64,000 bases of DNA from Paracoccaceae bacterium (GTDB lineage Bacteria > Pseudomonadota > Alphaproteobacteria > Rhodobacterales > Rhodobacteraceae), in contig PAQV01000062.1 of NCBI GenBank assembly GCA_002709405.1, forward strand, positions 119,238 to 183,237. Reading direction: 5' to 3'. Below the pieces are notes generated by a model, which was not told the DNA's origin, ran no database searches, and saw only the letters and a list, made by a program, of their open reading frames with translations. The position numbers were made by a program, and so were the translations under genes. Every line of letters starts with the position of its first letter. The first letter of the stretch is position 1. This document shows, one piece after another, positions 53,081-61,670 of this stretch.

Positions 53081-53905
53081 TTACTTTGCTGTCGGGCGGC
53101 GGTCTGGTAGCGAGATGTTGGCAACCTGTTCCGCGATGGGGTCGGTCGAAAGGGGGTGGGTTTCCGGGTAGTAATTGGCCGGGTCGCCCATCTTTGTCCA
53201 TTCGCCGCCAACGTAGACTTCGAGCCCGGTGAAGTTGGCCTTGTAGCCCATTTTCTGGCTGCCGGGGACCCAGTAGCCCAGGTAGACGTAGGGCAGGCCG
53301 GCATCGAGGGCGATGCGGATGTGATCGAGGATCATGAAGGTGCCCAGCGAGGCCTTGGGCCGATCGGGGGCATAGAAGGAATAGACCATGCTGAGGCCGT
53401 CTTCGAGCACGTCCGTCAGGCTGACGGCGACCAGGTCGTTGTTCTGATCGGTGTCGACATATTCGATGACGCGCGATCGGATGGGCGTTTCCTCGATCAT
53501 GGCGGCGAATTCGAAGACGTCCATGTCGGCCATGCCGCCGTCGGCGTGGCGGGCATCGAGGTAGCGGCGGAAGAGGGCGTATTGGTCCTCGGTCGCCCAG
53601 GGAGAGGTGGCCTTGCGATCGAGGGCGGCGTTGCGCCTGAGGGTGCGGGCCTGGCTTTTCGAGGGCCGGAAGGCCTGCACGTCGATACGGGCGGAGAGGC
53701 AGGCGTTACACTCGGCACAGGAGGGGCGGTAGAGCACGTTCTGAGAGCGGCGGAACCCCTGTTGGGACAGCGAATTGTTCAGCCGTTCGGCGCCTTCGCC
53801 TTGAAGGGCGGTGAACAATTTCCGCTCCATGCGGCCGTCCAGATAGGGGCAGGGCTGCGGCGCGGTGACGTAGAACTGGGGTGCGATGGGCAGCGTGTGT
53901 CGCAT
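53081..53905 (-). CDS. bpt: Aspartate/glutamate leucyltransferase (Ate1-like)
   Basis: 274 residues from ATG 53905. Attaches leucine from Leu-tRNA to proteins that begin with Asp or Glu, marking them for ClpAP. The N-terminal cysteines are in [16 protein letters not shown], and the C-terminal GNAT-like half has [21 protein letters not shown] and [22 protein letters not shown]. Length and motifs fit the Bpt/Ate1 family in Alphaproteobacteria. Confidence 0.93.
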   Translation of the reverse strand: MRHTLPIAPQFYVTAPQPCPYLDGRMERKLFTALQGEGAERLNNSLSQQGFRRSQNVLYRPSCAECNACLSARIDVQAFRPSKSQARTLRRNAALDRKATSPWATEDQYALFRRYLDARHADGGMADMDVFEFAAMIEETPIRSRVIEYVDTDQNNDLVAVSLTDVLEDGLSMVYSFYAPDRPKASLGTFMILDHIRIALDAGLPYVYLGYWVPGSQKMGYKANFTGLEVYVGGEWTKMGDPANYYPETHPLSTDPIAEQVANISLPDRRPTAK

Positions 53906-54013
53906 GGGGCTCCTGACATGAGTCCAGAGGGATGATAACAACGCCCTCTGGTCGCGCCAAGCCGAGATTGTGGTTCTGGCCGGTTCGCCCCACCCCGGGG
54001 ATGGGGGATGGGG

Positions 54014-54448
54014 TCAGACGCGGGCGCGGCGGTTGAGCGCGGTGGTGCCCAGCAGCGAGTCGGTGAGGCCCTGGCCGCGGTCGCTGGCCAGCATCATAAC
54101 GATCGAAGCGAGCTGGAGGATCGGGACGGACACCGAGATGGTGTAGCCGAAGGTGTGCAGGAAGGCCGTGGTGCCGTCGAAGGGGCTGCCGGTCTGGTCG
54201 CGCAGCTCGATCCCGGCAAAGCGCATGCCCCAGGTGGCCGATCCGCCAGAGAGGGTCACGAGGCGGTAGGCAAAGCCCAGGACCAGGAACAGGACGGGCA
54301 GGAAGAAGACCCCGACGAAGGCGGTGAAGGGCAGGGCGACCAGCACGATTGCGGCGATCAGGATCGTGTCGATGACCCAGGCCAGCAGGCGTCTGGAGGG
54401 CACGCCGGCGTAGAAGTCGGGTTGCGTCTGGGGATCGGGGAGGTGCAT
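54014..54448 (-). CDS. RDD family membrane protein
   Basis: 144 residues. The name motif is at about 20-28 (RRLLAWVIDTILIAAIVL, with R and D conserved). Three hydrophobic helices follow, and the family motif GMRFAGIELRD is near the middle. Such proteins are small transporters or ion antiporters in several studied cases, but most have no known function. It is a single gene. Confidence 0.85.
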   Translation of the reverse strand: MHLPDPQTQPDFYAGVPSRRLLAWVIDTILIAAIVLVALPFTAFVGVFFLPVLFLVLGFAYRLVTLSGGSATWGMRFAGIELRDQTGSPFDGTTAFLHTFGYTISVSVPILQLASIVMMLASDRGQGLTDSLLGTTALNRRARV

Positions 54449-54547
54449 CGGGGCGTAGTCTTTCCTGTGTGATGGGGGGTGTTGATCGGAGGGCCTGGCG
54501 CCCCCGCGCCGGAGAGGCAGGCGGGGGCGAGGCTTCGTCGTGCAGGA

Positions 54548-55015
54548 TCAGGCCGGGGTGGGGCCGGCGGTGGATCCGGTGTCGTCCGACCGGGGATCGG
54601 ACGGGGTTTCGGCGGCGGCACGGGCCCGTTCATTCATGAACTGGTCGAACTCGGCCTTGTCCTTGGCGGCGCGCAGGCGCTGAAGGAAGTCCTCGAATTC
54701 GCCCTGTTCGCGTTCAAGCCGGGCCAGGGTGTCGGCCTTGTAGGCGTCGAATGCGCTGTTGCCGGAGGATCCGGACATGGCAGTCCGCAAGTGCATGTGG
54801 CGGGCGTGGCGGCGGGATTTGCGGCAGGAACCGAACATTTTCTTACTCCATATCATGTAGGCCAGAAGGGCCAGGCCGATGGGCCAGAAGAACACGAAGC
54901 CAAGGACCATGCAGGCGATCCAGGCGCCCTTGCCCTTGTCGTCGAGCCAGGCTTCGGCCTTGGAAAACCAGCCCATGGCATGGTCGGGGGTGGCTTGGGT
55001 GTAAACGGGGGTCAT
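54548..55015 (-). CDS. DUF2852 membrane protein
   Basis: 155 residues from ATG 55015; an in-frame ATG at 55021 is equally possible. One membrane region (GAWIACMVLGFVFFWPIGLALLAYMIWSKKMFG) is preceded by GWFSKAEAWLDDKGK. A helical cytoplasmic tail includes LARLEREQGEFEDFLQRLRAAKDKAEFDQFM, a motif typical of shock-type DUF2852/PspC-adjacent proteins. The 5' region carries two operator-like palindromes, so it is tightly controlled. Function is unknown. Confidence 0.85.
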   Translation of the reverse strand: MTPVYTQATPDHAMGWFSKAEAWLDDKGKGAWIACMVLGFVFFWPIGLALLAYMIWSKKMFGSCRKSRRHARHMHLRTAMSGSSGNSAFDAYKADTLARLEREQGEFEDFLQRLRAAKDKAEFDQFMNERARAAAETPSDPRSDDTGSTAGPTPA

Positions 55016-55041
55016 CGTCATCTCTCTCCGGTCTTGTTGGA

Positions 55042-55126
55042 CAATGTGAAGCCTTTTCACATTGAGAGAGATCGGAAGTCGGGCGGGCAGCTTCAAGGGG
55101 TAATGTGAATGTTTTTTACATTACCC
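55042..55126 (-). promoter_or_regulatory. Two operator-like inverted repeats upstream of the DUF2852 gene
   Basis: CAATGTGAA-N5-TTCACATTG (55042-55064) and GGGTAATGT-N11-ACATTACCC (55098-55126). Both contain AATGTGAA in the same orientation, 59 bases apart. The first lies 27 bases before the start codon, so bound protein would block transcription or the RNA could hide the leader. A dimeric repressor is likely, but its identity is unknown. Confidence 0.6.
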
Positions 55127-55135
55127 GGATGGTGC

Positions 55136-55237
55136 AGATTTTTCGGCCGAAAAATCTCGGGTCGCGCGGGGTGATGAGGGGTGCCCCTTTGTGCTGGCAT
55201 GCCGGGTGGGGCGCCGAGATTATTCGGCGAATAATCT
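55136..55237. repeat. Two AT-rich palindromes near the ybaK end
   Basis: 55136-55157 is a perfect 22-base palindrome with centre TTTCGGCCGAAA. 55217-55237 pairs AGATTATTCG with CGAATAATCT around one G. The second lies 14 bases past the ybaK stop and could act as its terminator, though without a T run. The similar cores (ATTTTTCGG and ATTATTCGG) suggest related elements. Confidence 0.7.
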
Positions 55238-55250
55238 TGGCCCCCGCGGA

Positions 55251-55721
55251 TCAGTCCTGGGTGAATTCGGCCACCGGTGCGCCGGTCAGGTCCTGCAGCT
55301 CGGCCGGGGTGGCGGGAAAGACGTGGTGCGGGGTGCCTGCGGCCGCCCAGACCTGCTCGAACTCCATCAGACGCGGGTCGAGCCAGGCGCGGATGGGCGA
55401 CAGGTGCCCCACCGGAGACACGCCTCCGATCGCGAACCCGGTCTGGGCCCGAACGAGCGCGGCGTCCGCCTTTCCCAGGGGTTCTCCGGCCAGCTCCGCG
55501 GCCTTTGCGACGTCCACCTGGTTGCCGCCGGCGGTCAGGAACAGCAGCGCCGTGCCGCTGGAGTCCCCACGGAAGATGATGGACTTGGCGATCTGGTCGA
55601 CCTCGACGCCAAGCGCATTCGCCGCATCGACCGCCGTGCGGGCCAGCGGGGTTTCGACGATCTCGGCGGTGATGCCGGCGGCATCCAGGGCTGCACGCAC
55701 GCGTTTCTTGCTTTTGCTCAT
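55251..55721 (-). CDS. YbaK/EbsC-family aminoacyl-tRNA deacylase-like protein
   Basis: 156 residues from ATG 55721. Family features are KRVRAALDAAGITAEIVE, VDQIAKSIIFRGD with the conserved lysine, LFLTAGGNQVDVAKAA, and the GFAIGGVSPVGHL motif. Members clear mischarged tRNAs such as Cys-tRNA(Pro) or Ala-tRNA(Pro). It is divergent from glnE. Open frames on the minus strand that run on through the glnE region are not real coding. Confidence 0.9.
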   Translation of the reverse strand: MSKSKKRVRAALDAAGITAEIVETPLARTAVDAANALGVEVDQIAKSIIFRGDSSGTALLFLTAGGNQVDVAKAAELAGEPLGKADAALVRAQTGFAIGGVSPVGHLSPIRAWLDPRLMEFEQVWAAAGTPHHVFPATPAELQDLTGAPVAEFTQD

Positions 55722-55829
55722 GGCGCGGACAATGGCGTCAATGCGAGGACGGCACAAGATGCCCCGGCCCATCACGGGCCCGCCTTTCGGGCCGTTGACT
55801 GGCCCCGCCACACGCCGCACTTTGCCCCT

Positions 55830-58661
55830 ATGACGCGCCCTGATACCGACCTTCCGCTCTCTGCCCGGCTGACCCGTCTGCCAAGGCCCTTCGATACCGC
55901 CCTGGGGGCCGAGGCTGCAGACAATGTGCCGGGCGTCGACCCTGCGCTGCGGCCCCTGCTGGTGGGGGCCGCCGGGTCCAGCCCCTACCTTCAGGGCCTG
56001 ATCCGCCGCGAGGCCCAATGGCTGGCCGAGGCAATGTCCGCGCCTGCCGCAGCCCTTGATCGGGAAACCGCGGATCTGCGCGACGCCGGCCGTGACACTC
56101 TGGCCGCCGCCTTGCGCCAGGCCAAGCGCCGCGTGGCCCTGATGACCGCCCTGGCCGACCTGGGCGGCGCCTGGTCCCTTGATGACGTGATGGCCCGGCT
56201 CACCGATCTGGCCGGGCTGGCCTGCGACCTGGCGATCCGGGCCGAACTGGCAGCGCTCGACCGGCGGGGCAAGCGGCCATTGCCGATCCGGGACGATCCG
56301 GCTGGAACGGGCGGGCTGTTCGTGCTCGCCATGGGGAAGATGGGCGCGCACGAGCTGAACTATTCCTCGGATATCGACCTGATCTGCCTGTTCGACGGGG
56401 CTCTTTACGACGAGGCCGACGTGCTGGAGGCCCGCCACGCCCTTGTCCGGGTGACGCGCAACATGTCGGCGCTGCTGTCCGAGCGCACCGCCGACGGCTA
56501 TGTCTTCCGCACCGATCTGCGCCTGCGGCCGGACCCGTCCGTCACGCCGGTCTGCCTGTCGATGGACGCGGCCGAGACCTATTACGAAAGCTTCGGGCGC
56601 ACCTGGGAACGCGCCGCGATGATCAAGGCCCGGCCAGCCGCCGGCGACCTTGCGGCGGGCGCGCGCTTTCTCGAAGACATCCGGCCCTTCATCTGGCGCC
56701 GCCACCTGGACTTTGCCGCCATCGAGGATGCCCATGCCATCCGCCTGCGCATCCGCGACACAAAGCGCCTGCACGGCAAGGTCGCCGTCCCGGGCCACGA
56801 CATGAAGCTGGGCCGGGGCGGCATCCGGGAAATCGAGTTCTTCACCCAGACCCGCCAGCTGATCGCGGGCGGGCGCGACCCTGGCCTGCGCATGCGGGCG
56901 ACCGAACCGGCCCTGTCGGCCCTGGCCGGCAAGGGCTGGATCCCGCAGGACGTGGCAACCCGCCTGCGCGATCATTACCGGGCCTTCCGTGAGGTCGAAC
57001 ACCGGATCCAGATGGTCAACGACGCCCAGACCCACAAGATGCCCGTCTCGGACGAGGGCATCGCCAGGGTGGCCGGCCTGATGGGCCTGGACCCGCGCGA
57101 CATGCTGGCCGACATCGCCCGGCGGCTGGACGAGGTCGCCGAGCTGACCGAGGACTTCTTTGCCCCCGATGCCGCCCCCCGCCCGGCGGCCGAGGTCCAC
57201 GCCTTCGACAAGGAGATTCTGGCGCGCTGGCCGCAATACCCCGCCTTGCGTTCCAGCCGGGCGGTCGAGATCTTCAACCGCCTGCGCCCGGATCTTCTGG
57301 CCCGCCTGTCGCGGGCCGCCCGGCCCGACGAGGCCCTGCTGAACTTCGACCGGTTCCTGGCCGGGCTGCCCGCCGGTGTGCAGCTCTTTTCGCTCTTTCA
57401 GTCCAATCCAGAGCTGATCGACCTGCTGATCGACATCGTCAGCACCGCTCCCGCCCTTGGGGAATACCTGTCGCGCAACTCTGCCGTGCTGGATGCGGTG
57501 ATCGGTGGGGATTTCTTTGCCCCCTGGCCGGGCGAGGCCGCGCTGACCGACGACCTGGCCGCCCGGATCGCCCACGAAGACGATTACGAGCTGAAACTGG
57601 ACGCCGCCCGGCGCTGGAAGAAGGAATGGCATTTCCGGGTCGGGGTGCATCACCTGCGCGGGCTGATCGACGCCGAAACCGCCGGGACCCATTACGCCGA
57701 CCTGGCCGATGCGGTCATCCGCACGGTCTGTCCCGAGGTGGTCCGCGAATTCGCCCGCAAGCATGGCGATCCGCCGGGGCGGGGGGCGGCGGTGTTGGGC
57801 ATGGGCTCGGTCGGGGCGCGCCACATGAACGCCGGGTCGGACCTGGACCTGATCGTGATCTACGATGCCGAAGGGGTCGACAGTTCCGAGGGCCGCCGCC
57901 CGCTGGCCACGCGCACCTATTACGCCCGCCTGACCCAGGCGATGATCACCGCCATGTCGGCTCCGATGTCGCAGGGCCGGCTGTTCGAAATCGACATGCG
58001 CCTGCGCCCCTCGGGCAAGCAGGGGCCGGTGGCCACCAGTTGGCCCGCCTACCGCAATTACCAGGAAACAGAGGCCTGGCTGTGGGAACACCTGGCCCTG
58101 ACCCGGGCCCGAGGCATCACCGGACCACCGGGGTTGGTGGCCGATATCGAGGCCTTCCGGGCCGAGATCCTCGCCCGCCCGCGCGCCCTGCCGCTGATCT
58201 GCCGAGAGGTGTCGGACATGCGCGCGCGCCTGGCCGCGTCCAAGGCGCCGACAGGATGGCTGGATATGCGCAACGGGCCGGGGCGGCTGCAGGACCTGGA
58301 GTTGCTGGCCCAGGCCGGGCACCTTCTGGCGGGCCAACCCACCCGGGGCGCGCTGCATGGCCTGGCCGAGGCGGAAGCGGCCGGCTGGCTGTCCGGAGAC
58401 GAGGCCAGCCTGCTGAGCGAGACCTACGCGCTTTACTGGTCGCTGCACATGGCCACCCGGCTGATCGGGCTTGCCCCGGGCGAGACCGGCACCATCGGGC
58501 GCGGGGCGGCCGATTTCCTGTGCCGCAGCGCCGGGGTGGATGGGCTGGACGCGCTGCAATCCCTGCTGGACGCGCGCACCGCCGCTTGCGCGGCGATCGT
58601 TGATGCGGCGCTGGACCGCGGACAAGACCAGGAAAGTGAGACAGATGACCGGGACACCTGA
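55830..58661 (+). CDS. glnE: Bifunctional glutamine synthetase adenylyltransferase/deadenylyltransferase
   Basis: 943 residues from ATG 55830, the standard length. Adenylylates or deadenylylates GlnA according to PII state. Two nucleotidyltransferase domains are visible: LAMGKMGAHELNYSSDIDLI at about 165-185 (deadenylylation) and LGMGSVGARHMNAGSDLDLI at about 655-675 (adenylylation). The linker contains GRGGIREIEFFTQTRQL. It overlaps the next gene by 17 bases. Confidence 0.96.
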   Translation: MTRPDTDLPLSARLTRLPRPFDTALGAEAADNVPGVDPALRPLLVGAAGSSPYLQGLIRREAQWLAEAMSAPAAALDRETADLRDAGRDTLAAALRQAKRRVALMTALADLGGAWSLDDVMARLTDLAGLACDLAIRAELAALDRRGKRPLPIRDDPAGTGGLFVLAMGKMGAHELNYSSDIDLICLFDGALYDEADVLEARHALVRVTRNMSALLSERTADGYVFRTDLRLRPDPSVTPVCLSMDAAETYYESFGRTWERAAMIKARPAAGDLAAGARFLEDIRPFIWRRHLDFAAIEDAHAIRLRIRDTKRLHGKVAVPGHDMKLGRGGIREIEFFTQTRQLIAGGRDPGLRMRATEPALSALAGKGWIPQDVATRLRDHYRAFREVEHRIQMVNDAQTHKMPVSDEGIARVAGLMGLDPRDMLADIARRLDEVAELTEDFFAPDAAPRPAAEVHAFDKEILARWPQYPALRSSRAVEIFNRLRPDLLARLSRAARPDEALLNFDRFLAGLPAGVQLFSLFQSNPELIDLLIDIVSTAPALGEYLSRNSAVLDAVIGGDFFAPWPGEAALTDDLAARIAHEDDYELKLDAARRWKKEWHFRVGVHHLRGLIDAETAGTHYADLADAVIRTVCPEVVREFARKHGDPPGRGAAVLGMGSVGARHMNAGSDLDLIVIYDAEGVDSSEGRRPLATRTYYARLTQAMITAMSAPMSQGRLFEIDMRLRPSGKQGPVATSWPAYRNYQETEAWLWEHLALTRARGITGPPGLVADIEAFRAEILARPRALPLICREVSDMRARLAASKAPTGWLDMRNGPGRLQDLELLAQAGHLLAGQPTRGALHGLAEAEAAGWLSGDEASLLSETYALYWSLHMATRLIGLAPGETGTIGRGAADFLCRSAGVDGLDALQSLLDARTAACAAIVDAALDRGQDQESETDDRDT

Positions 58662-58917
58662 CACGCTGGACCCCAAGGGGCTGATCGCCGACAGCTACCG
58701 GATCGAGGGCATCACGGCAGGCGAATGCCGGTCCATCTTCCTGGACTGGGCGCTCAGCCTGCCTGTCGACGGCGACACCGACACGGCCCGCCTTGGGCTG
58801 ATCGCGCGCCACGGCACGGCCCATCCCGACCATCCGATGACGGCAGTCCTGCACGAGGGGCTGGGCACCCAGGCCCGGCCGCGCCGCCGGGGCGGCTGGC
58901 GGGGGCGCGCGCGCTAG
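58645..58917 (+). CDS. Small conserved protein overlapping the glnE end
   Basis: 90 residues starting at ATG 58645, inside the last 17 bases of glnE. The text LIADSYRIEGITAGECRSIFLDWALSL is followed by HPMTAVLHEGL and a basic tail PRRRGGWRGRAR. I know this only as a hypothetical companion of glnE in related genomes, and the start overlap suggests translational coupling. No motif is recognised. The basic C-terminus could bind nucleic acid. Confidence 0.65.
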   Translation: MTGTPDTLDPKGLIADSYRIEGITAGECRSIFLDWALSLPVDGDTDTARLGLIARHGTAHPDHPMTAVLHEGLGTQARPRRRGGWRGRAR

Positions 58918-58970
58918 GGCACCCGCTCTGGGCGATTGCCGGGGCGCAGAGCTGCGGGTATGACAGCGCC

Positions 58971-60221
58971 ATGACCTCATCCCCTGACGATCAGCCCGAC
59001 CTGCCGCCCGACATGCCCACCGACCTTCCGGCCGAGCGGCCCATTGTCCGCCTGAAGCCCAAGGCCAATGCCCGTCCGGTTCGGCACGGCTTTCCCTGGG
59101 TCTATGCCTCGGACCTGGTGACCGACCGGCGCACGCGCGGCCTGGCGCCGGGCAGCCTGGCCGTGCTGGAGGACGCCGGGCGCGAGCCGGTGGCCCTGGT
59201 GGCGGTGACGCCGGCCTCGAAGATCATCGCCCGGGTGCTGGACCTGGATACCGAGGCGCGGATCGGCCGGCCCTGGCTGGCGGCCCGGCTGGGCGCGGCC
59301 CTGTCCCTGCGCGAGCGGCTGTTCCGTGCGCCCTATTACCGGCTGATCCATGCCGAGGCCGACGGGCTGCCGGGCGTGATCATCGACCGGTTCGGCGACA
59401 CCTGCGTGATCCAGCCCAACGCGGCCTGGTCCGAGGCCGTGCTGGAGGATCTGACCGCCGCCCTCATCGAGGTCACGGGCGTGACCAACGTGTTGAAGAA
59501 CGCCAGCGGGCGGGCGCGGGTGCTGGAAGGGCTGGACGACGAAAGCACCGTGCTGGCGGGCCGGGCGCCCGACGCACCGGTGCCGGTGCCGATGAACGGG
59601 GCGACCTACATGGCCGACCTGACCGGCGGGCAGAAGACCGGGCTGTTCTACGACCAGCGGCCCAACCATGCCTTCGCGGCGGGCCTCGTGCAGCCCGGCG
59701 CCCGCGTGCTGGACGTCTTTTCCCACGTGGGTGGCTTTGGCCTGGCGATGCTGGCCGGCGGAGCGGGAGAGGCCCTGGCCGTCGACGGATCGGCTCCGGC
59801 CCTGGAGCTGGCGCGCGCCGGAGCCGTGGCCTCGGGGCAGGAGGCGGGCTTTGACACCCGCCAGGGAGACGCCTTCGAAGTGCTGGCGGCCCTGGGCGAA
59901 GCGGGCGAGACCTTTGACGTGGTGATCTGTGATCCTCCGGCCTTTGCGCCGTCGAAACAGGCGCTGGAGGCCGGGCTGCGGGCCTACGAGCGCATCGCCC
60001 GGCTGGCGGCCCCGCTGGTGGCCCCGGGAGGTGTCCTGGGCCTGTGTTCCTGTTCGCATGCCGCGGACCTGTCCAAGTTCCGCACCGCCTGTTCGCGGGG
60101 GATCGGCCGGGCGGGCCGGACCGCGCGGCTGATCCACACCGGGTTTGCCGGGCCGGATCATCCTCAGCACCCGCAACTGGCGGAGACGGGCTATCTGAAG
60201 GCCCTGTTCTACGCGCTGTGA
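58971..60221 (+). CDS. Class I SAM-dependent rRNA methyltransferase (RlmI-like)
   Basis: 416 residues from ATG 58971. A PUA-like N-terminal domain (HGFPWVYASDLV, PGSLAVLEDAGREPVALVAV) is followed by an EEHEE-type linker and a SAM-binding domain with GQKTGLFYDQRPNH, VLDVFSHVGGFGLAML and the catalytic region CDPPAFAPSK with GVLGLCSCSHAAD. This is the RlmI family, which makes 5-methylcytosine in 23S rRNA. The first 25 residues are Pro/Asp-rich. Confidence 0.9.
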   Translation: MTSSPDDQPDLPPDMPTDLPAERPIVRLKPKANARPVRHGFPWVYASDLVTDRRTRGLAPGSLAVLEDAGREPVALVAVTPASKIIARVLDLDTEARIGRPWLAARLGAALSLRERLFRAPYYRLIHAEADGLPGVIIDRFGDTCVIQPNAAWSEAVLEDLTAALIEVTGVTNVLKNASGRARVLEGLDDESTVLAGRAPDAPVPVPMNGATYMADLTGGQKTGLFYDQRPNHAFAAGLVQPGARVLDVFSHVGGFGLAMLAGGAGEALAVDGSAPALELARAGAVASGQEAGFDTRQGDAFEVLAALGEAGETFDVVICDPPAFAPSKQALEAGLRAYERIARLAAPLVAPGGVLGLCSCSHAADLSKFRTACSRGIGRAGRTARLIHTGFAGPDHPQHPQLAETGYLKALFYAL

Positions 60222-60231
60222 GGCGGGCGGC

Positions 60232-60768
60232 ATGAAGATCGTTCTGGATGCCTGCGTGCTCTATCCCAACGTGATGCGCGAGGTGTTGCTGGGAGCGGCG
60301 AAGACCGGGGCCTTCGTGCCGCTGTGGTCCGGGCGGATCCTGGAGGAATGGGCGCGGGCGGCCGACAAGCTGGGTCCGGCCGGGGCGGCGCAGGCGCGGG
60401 GTGAAATCGCCTTGTTGCGGGCGGCCTGGCCGGTGGCCGCGCTGGCGCCCGCTCCGGGGATCGAAGCGCGGTTATGGCTGCCGGATCCGGCGGACGTGCA
60501 TGTGCTGGCGACGGCTGTGAGCGGGTCGGCGGATGCGATCGTGACGATGAATGCCAAGGATTTTCCGCGCGGGACCCTGGCTGAAGAAGGCGTTGAGCGG
60601 CTGGATCCGGACGGGTTCCTGATGAGCCTGTGGCAGGCGGATCCGGACGGGATCGAGGCGGCGGCCGTGTCGGTCCTGCAGGTGGCCCAGCAGGCGGATC
60701 CGTCCTGGCAGATGCGGCCCCTGATGAAGAAGGCCCGGTTGCCCCGCCTGGGCAAATGCCTGGGCTGA
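60232..60768 (+). CDS. PIN-domain protein
   Basis: 178 residues starting ten bases after the methyltransferase stop. The acidic residues of the PIN nuclease fold are at D6 (VLDACVLYP), E37-E38 in SGRILEEWARAADK, and D100-type in PDPADVHVLATAV with DAIVTMNAKDFP. The family includes toxins of type II modules, but no antitoxin gene is adjacent; this subtype (RSP_2648-like) is usually a lone gene in Rhodobacterales. Substrate RNA is unknown. Confidence 0.85.
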   Translation: MKIVLDACVLYPNVMREVLLGAAKTGAFVPLWSGRILEEWARAADKLGPAGAAQARGEIALLRAAWPVAALAPAPGIEARLWLPDPADVHVLATAVSGSADAIVTMNAKDFPRGTLAEEGVERLDPDGFLMSLWQADPDGIEAAAVSVLQVAQQADPSWQMRPLMKKARLPRLGKCLG

Positions 60769-60783
60769 GCATGGCCTGGCTAG

Positions 60784-60822
60784 CGGCCGGCCGGGGTATT
60801 TGGAAAGAGAAAGAAGCAGCAG
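60784..60822 (+). repeat. GGGGTATTT/GAAAGAAG element, single copy
   Basis: GGCCGGCCGGGGTATTTGG then AAAGAGAAAGAAGCAGCAG. It lies between convergent PIN and M48 genes. A small GCGGCCGGCC hairpin precedes it. Confidence 0.7.
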
Positions 60823-61512
60823 TCAGTCCGGCTGCATCCAGCGGATTTCCAGTTTTTCCAGGGCGGCGATGCGGTCGGTGGTCTGAGGGTGGCTCATGAG
60901 CCAGGCGGGGACGACGCCGGCGCGGCTGGCGGTGAGGACGTCGAGTTTGCGGAATAGGGCCTTTTGTGGGCCGATGCCGATGCCGGCCTTGGTGAGGAGG
61001 GCTGCGGCGTAGGCGTCGGCTTCGTATTCGTCGGACCGCGACAGGCTGGCGGCCAGAAGCGAGCTGAGGGCGCCGGCGATCATGATGCCGAAGCCGGGGA
61101 TCAGGCGGCTGAGGACCATGCCCAGGGCGGTGCGCAGGGCGTTCTGGCCGGAGAAGTCGATCATCCGCCTGCGGGCGTGGCCGAGGGCGACATGGCCGAG
61201 TTCATGGGCGATGACGGAGGCGAGTTCCTCGGCCGTGACCTCTCCGTTGGCGAATTTGCGGTAGAAGCCCCGTGTGATGAAGATGCGGCCGTCGGGGGCG
61301 GCCAGCCCGTTGACCGGGTCGATTTCGTAGATGAAGACGCGGATCCTGTCCACGTCGAGGGCCCGGGCCATGCGCGACAGGATGGCGCGCAGGCGGGGAT
61401 CGGCCAGTTCGGTGGACTTGCGGTCCAGTTCTCCGCGGGTTCGCCAGACCGAGAACTGGTAGGATACAAGGCCATAGATGACCGCGAGCAAGATGGGCGT
61501 CAGCTTGAGCAT
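60823..61512 (-). CDS. M48-family membrane metalloprotease
   Basis: 229 residues from ATG 61512. The zinc motif HELGH is at 103-107, with the third ligand in DEYEADAYA at 161-169. One N-terminal hydrophobic segment (LTPILLAVIYGLVSYQF) anchors the protein or is a signal, and a hydrophobic stretch follows (RLIPGFGIMIAGALSSLLAAS). The catalytic face is probably periplasmic, as in the BepA/YcaL and HtpX-like groups that handle outer-membrane assembly. It is divergent from the lytic transglycosylase. Confidence 0.9.
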   Translation of the reverse strand: MLKLTPILLAVIYGLVSYQFSVWRTRGELDRKSTELADPRLRAILSRMARALDVDRIRVFIYEIDPVNGLAAPDGRIFITRGFYRKFANGEVTAEELASVIAHELGHVALGHARRRMIDFSGQNALRTALGMVLSRLIPGFGIMIAGALSSLLAASLSRSDEYEADAYAAALLTKAGIGIGPQKALFRKLDVLTASRAGVVPAWLMSHPQTTDRIAALEKLEIRWMQPD

Positions 61513-61670
61513 GCTTCTAGATATAAGCGGCGGGCGGGCGTGCGCTATATGCCGTGTTGGTTTGGGCTGGATTTCTCTGGTTCGGAAGGGACGGGGCGGC
61601 GAGCATTGGACAGGCGGGGCCAAGGTTCGGCACAATGGGGCGAGGCAAAGCGAATCCGGGCAGGGTAACG

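Noticed and set aside
55251..58676. 1141-residue open frame on the minus strand
   Set aside because: Only its last 156 residues (YbaK-like, start at 55721) are real. The rest is antisense to glnE and has no motif.
60232..60768. PIN gene as half of a toxin-antitoxin module
   Set aside because: The upstream neighbour is an rRNA methyltransferase and the downstream gene is convergent. No small antitoxin frame is present.
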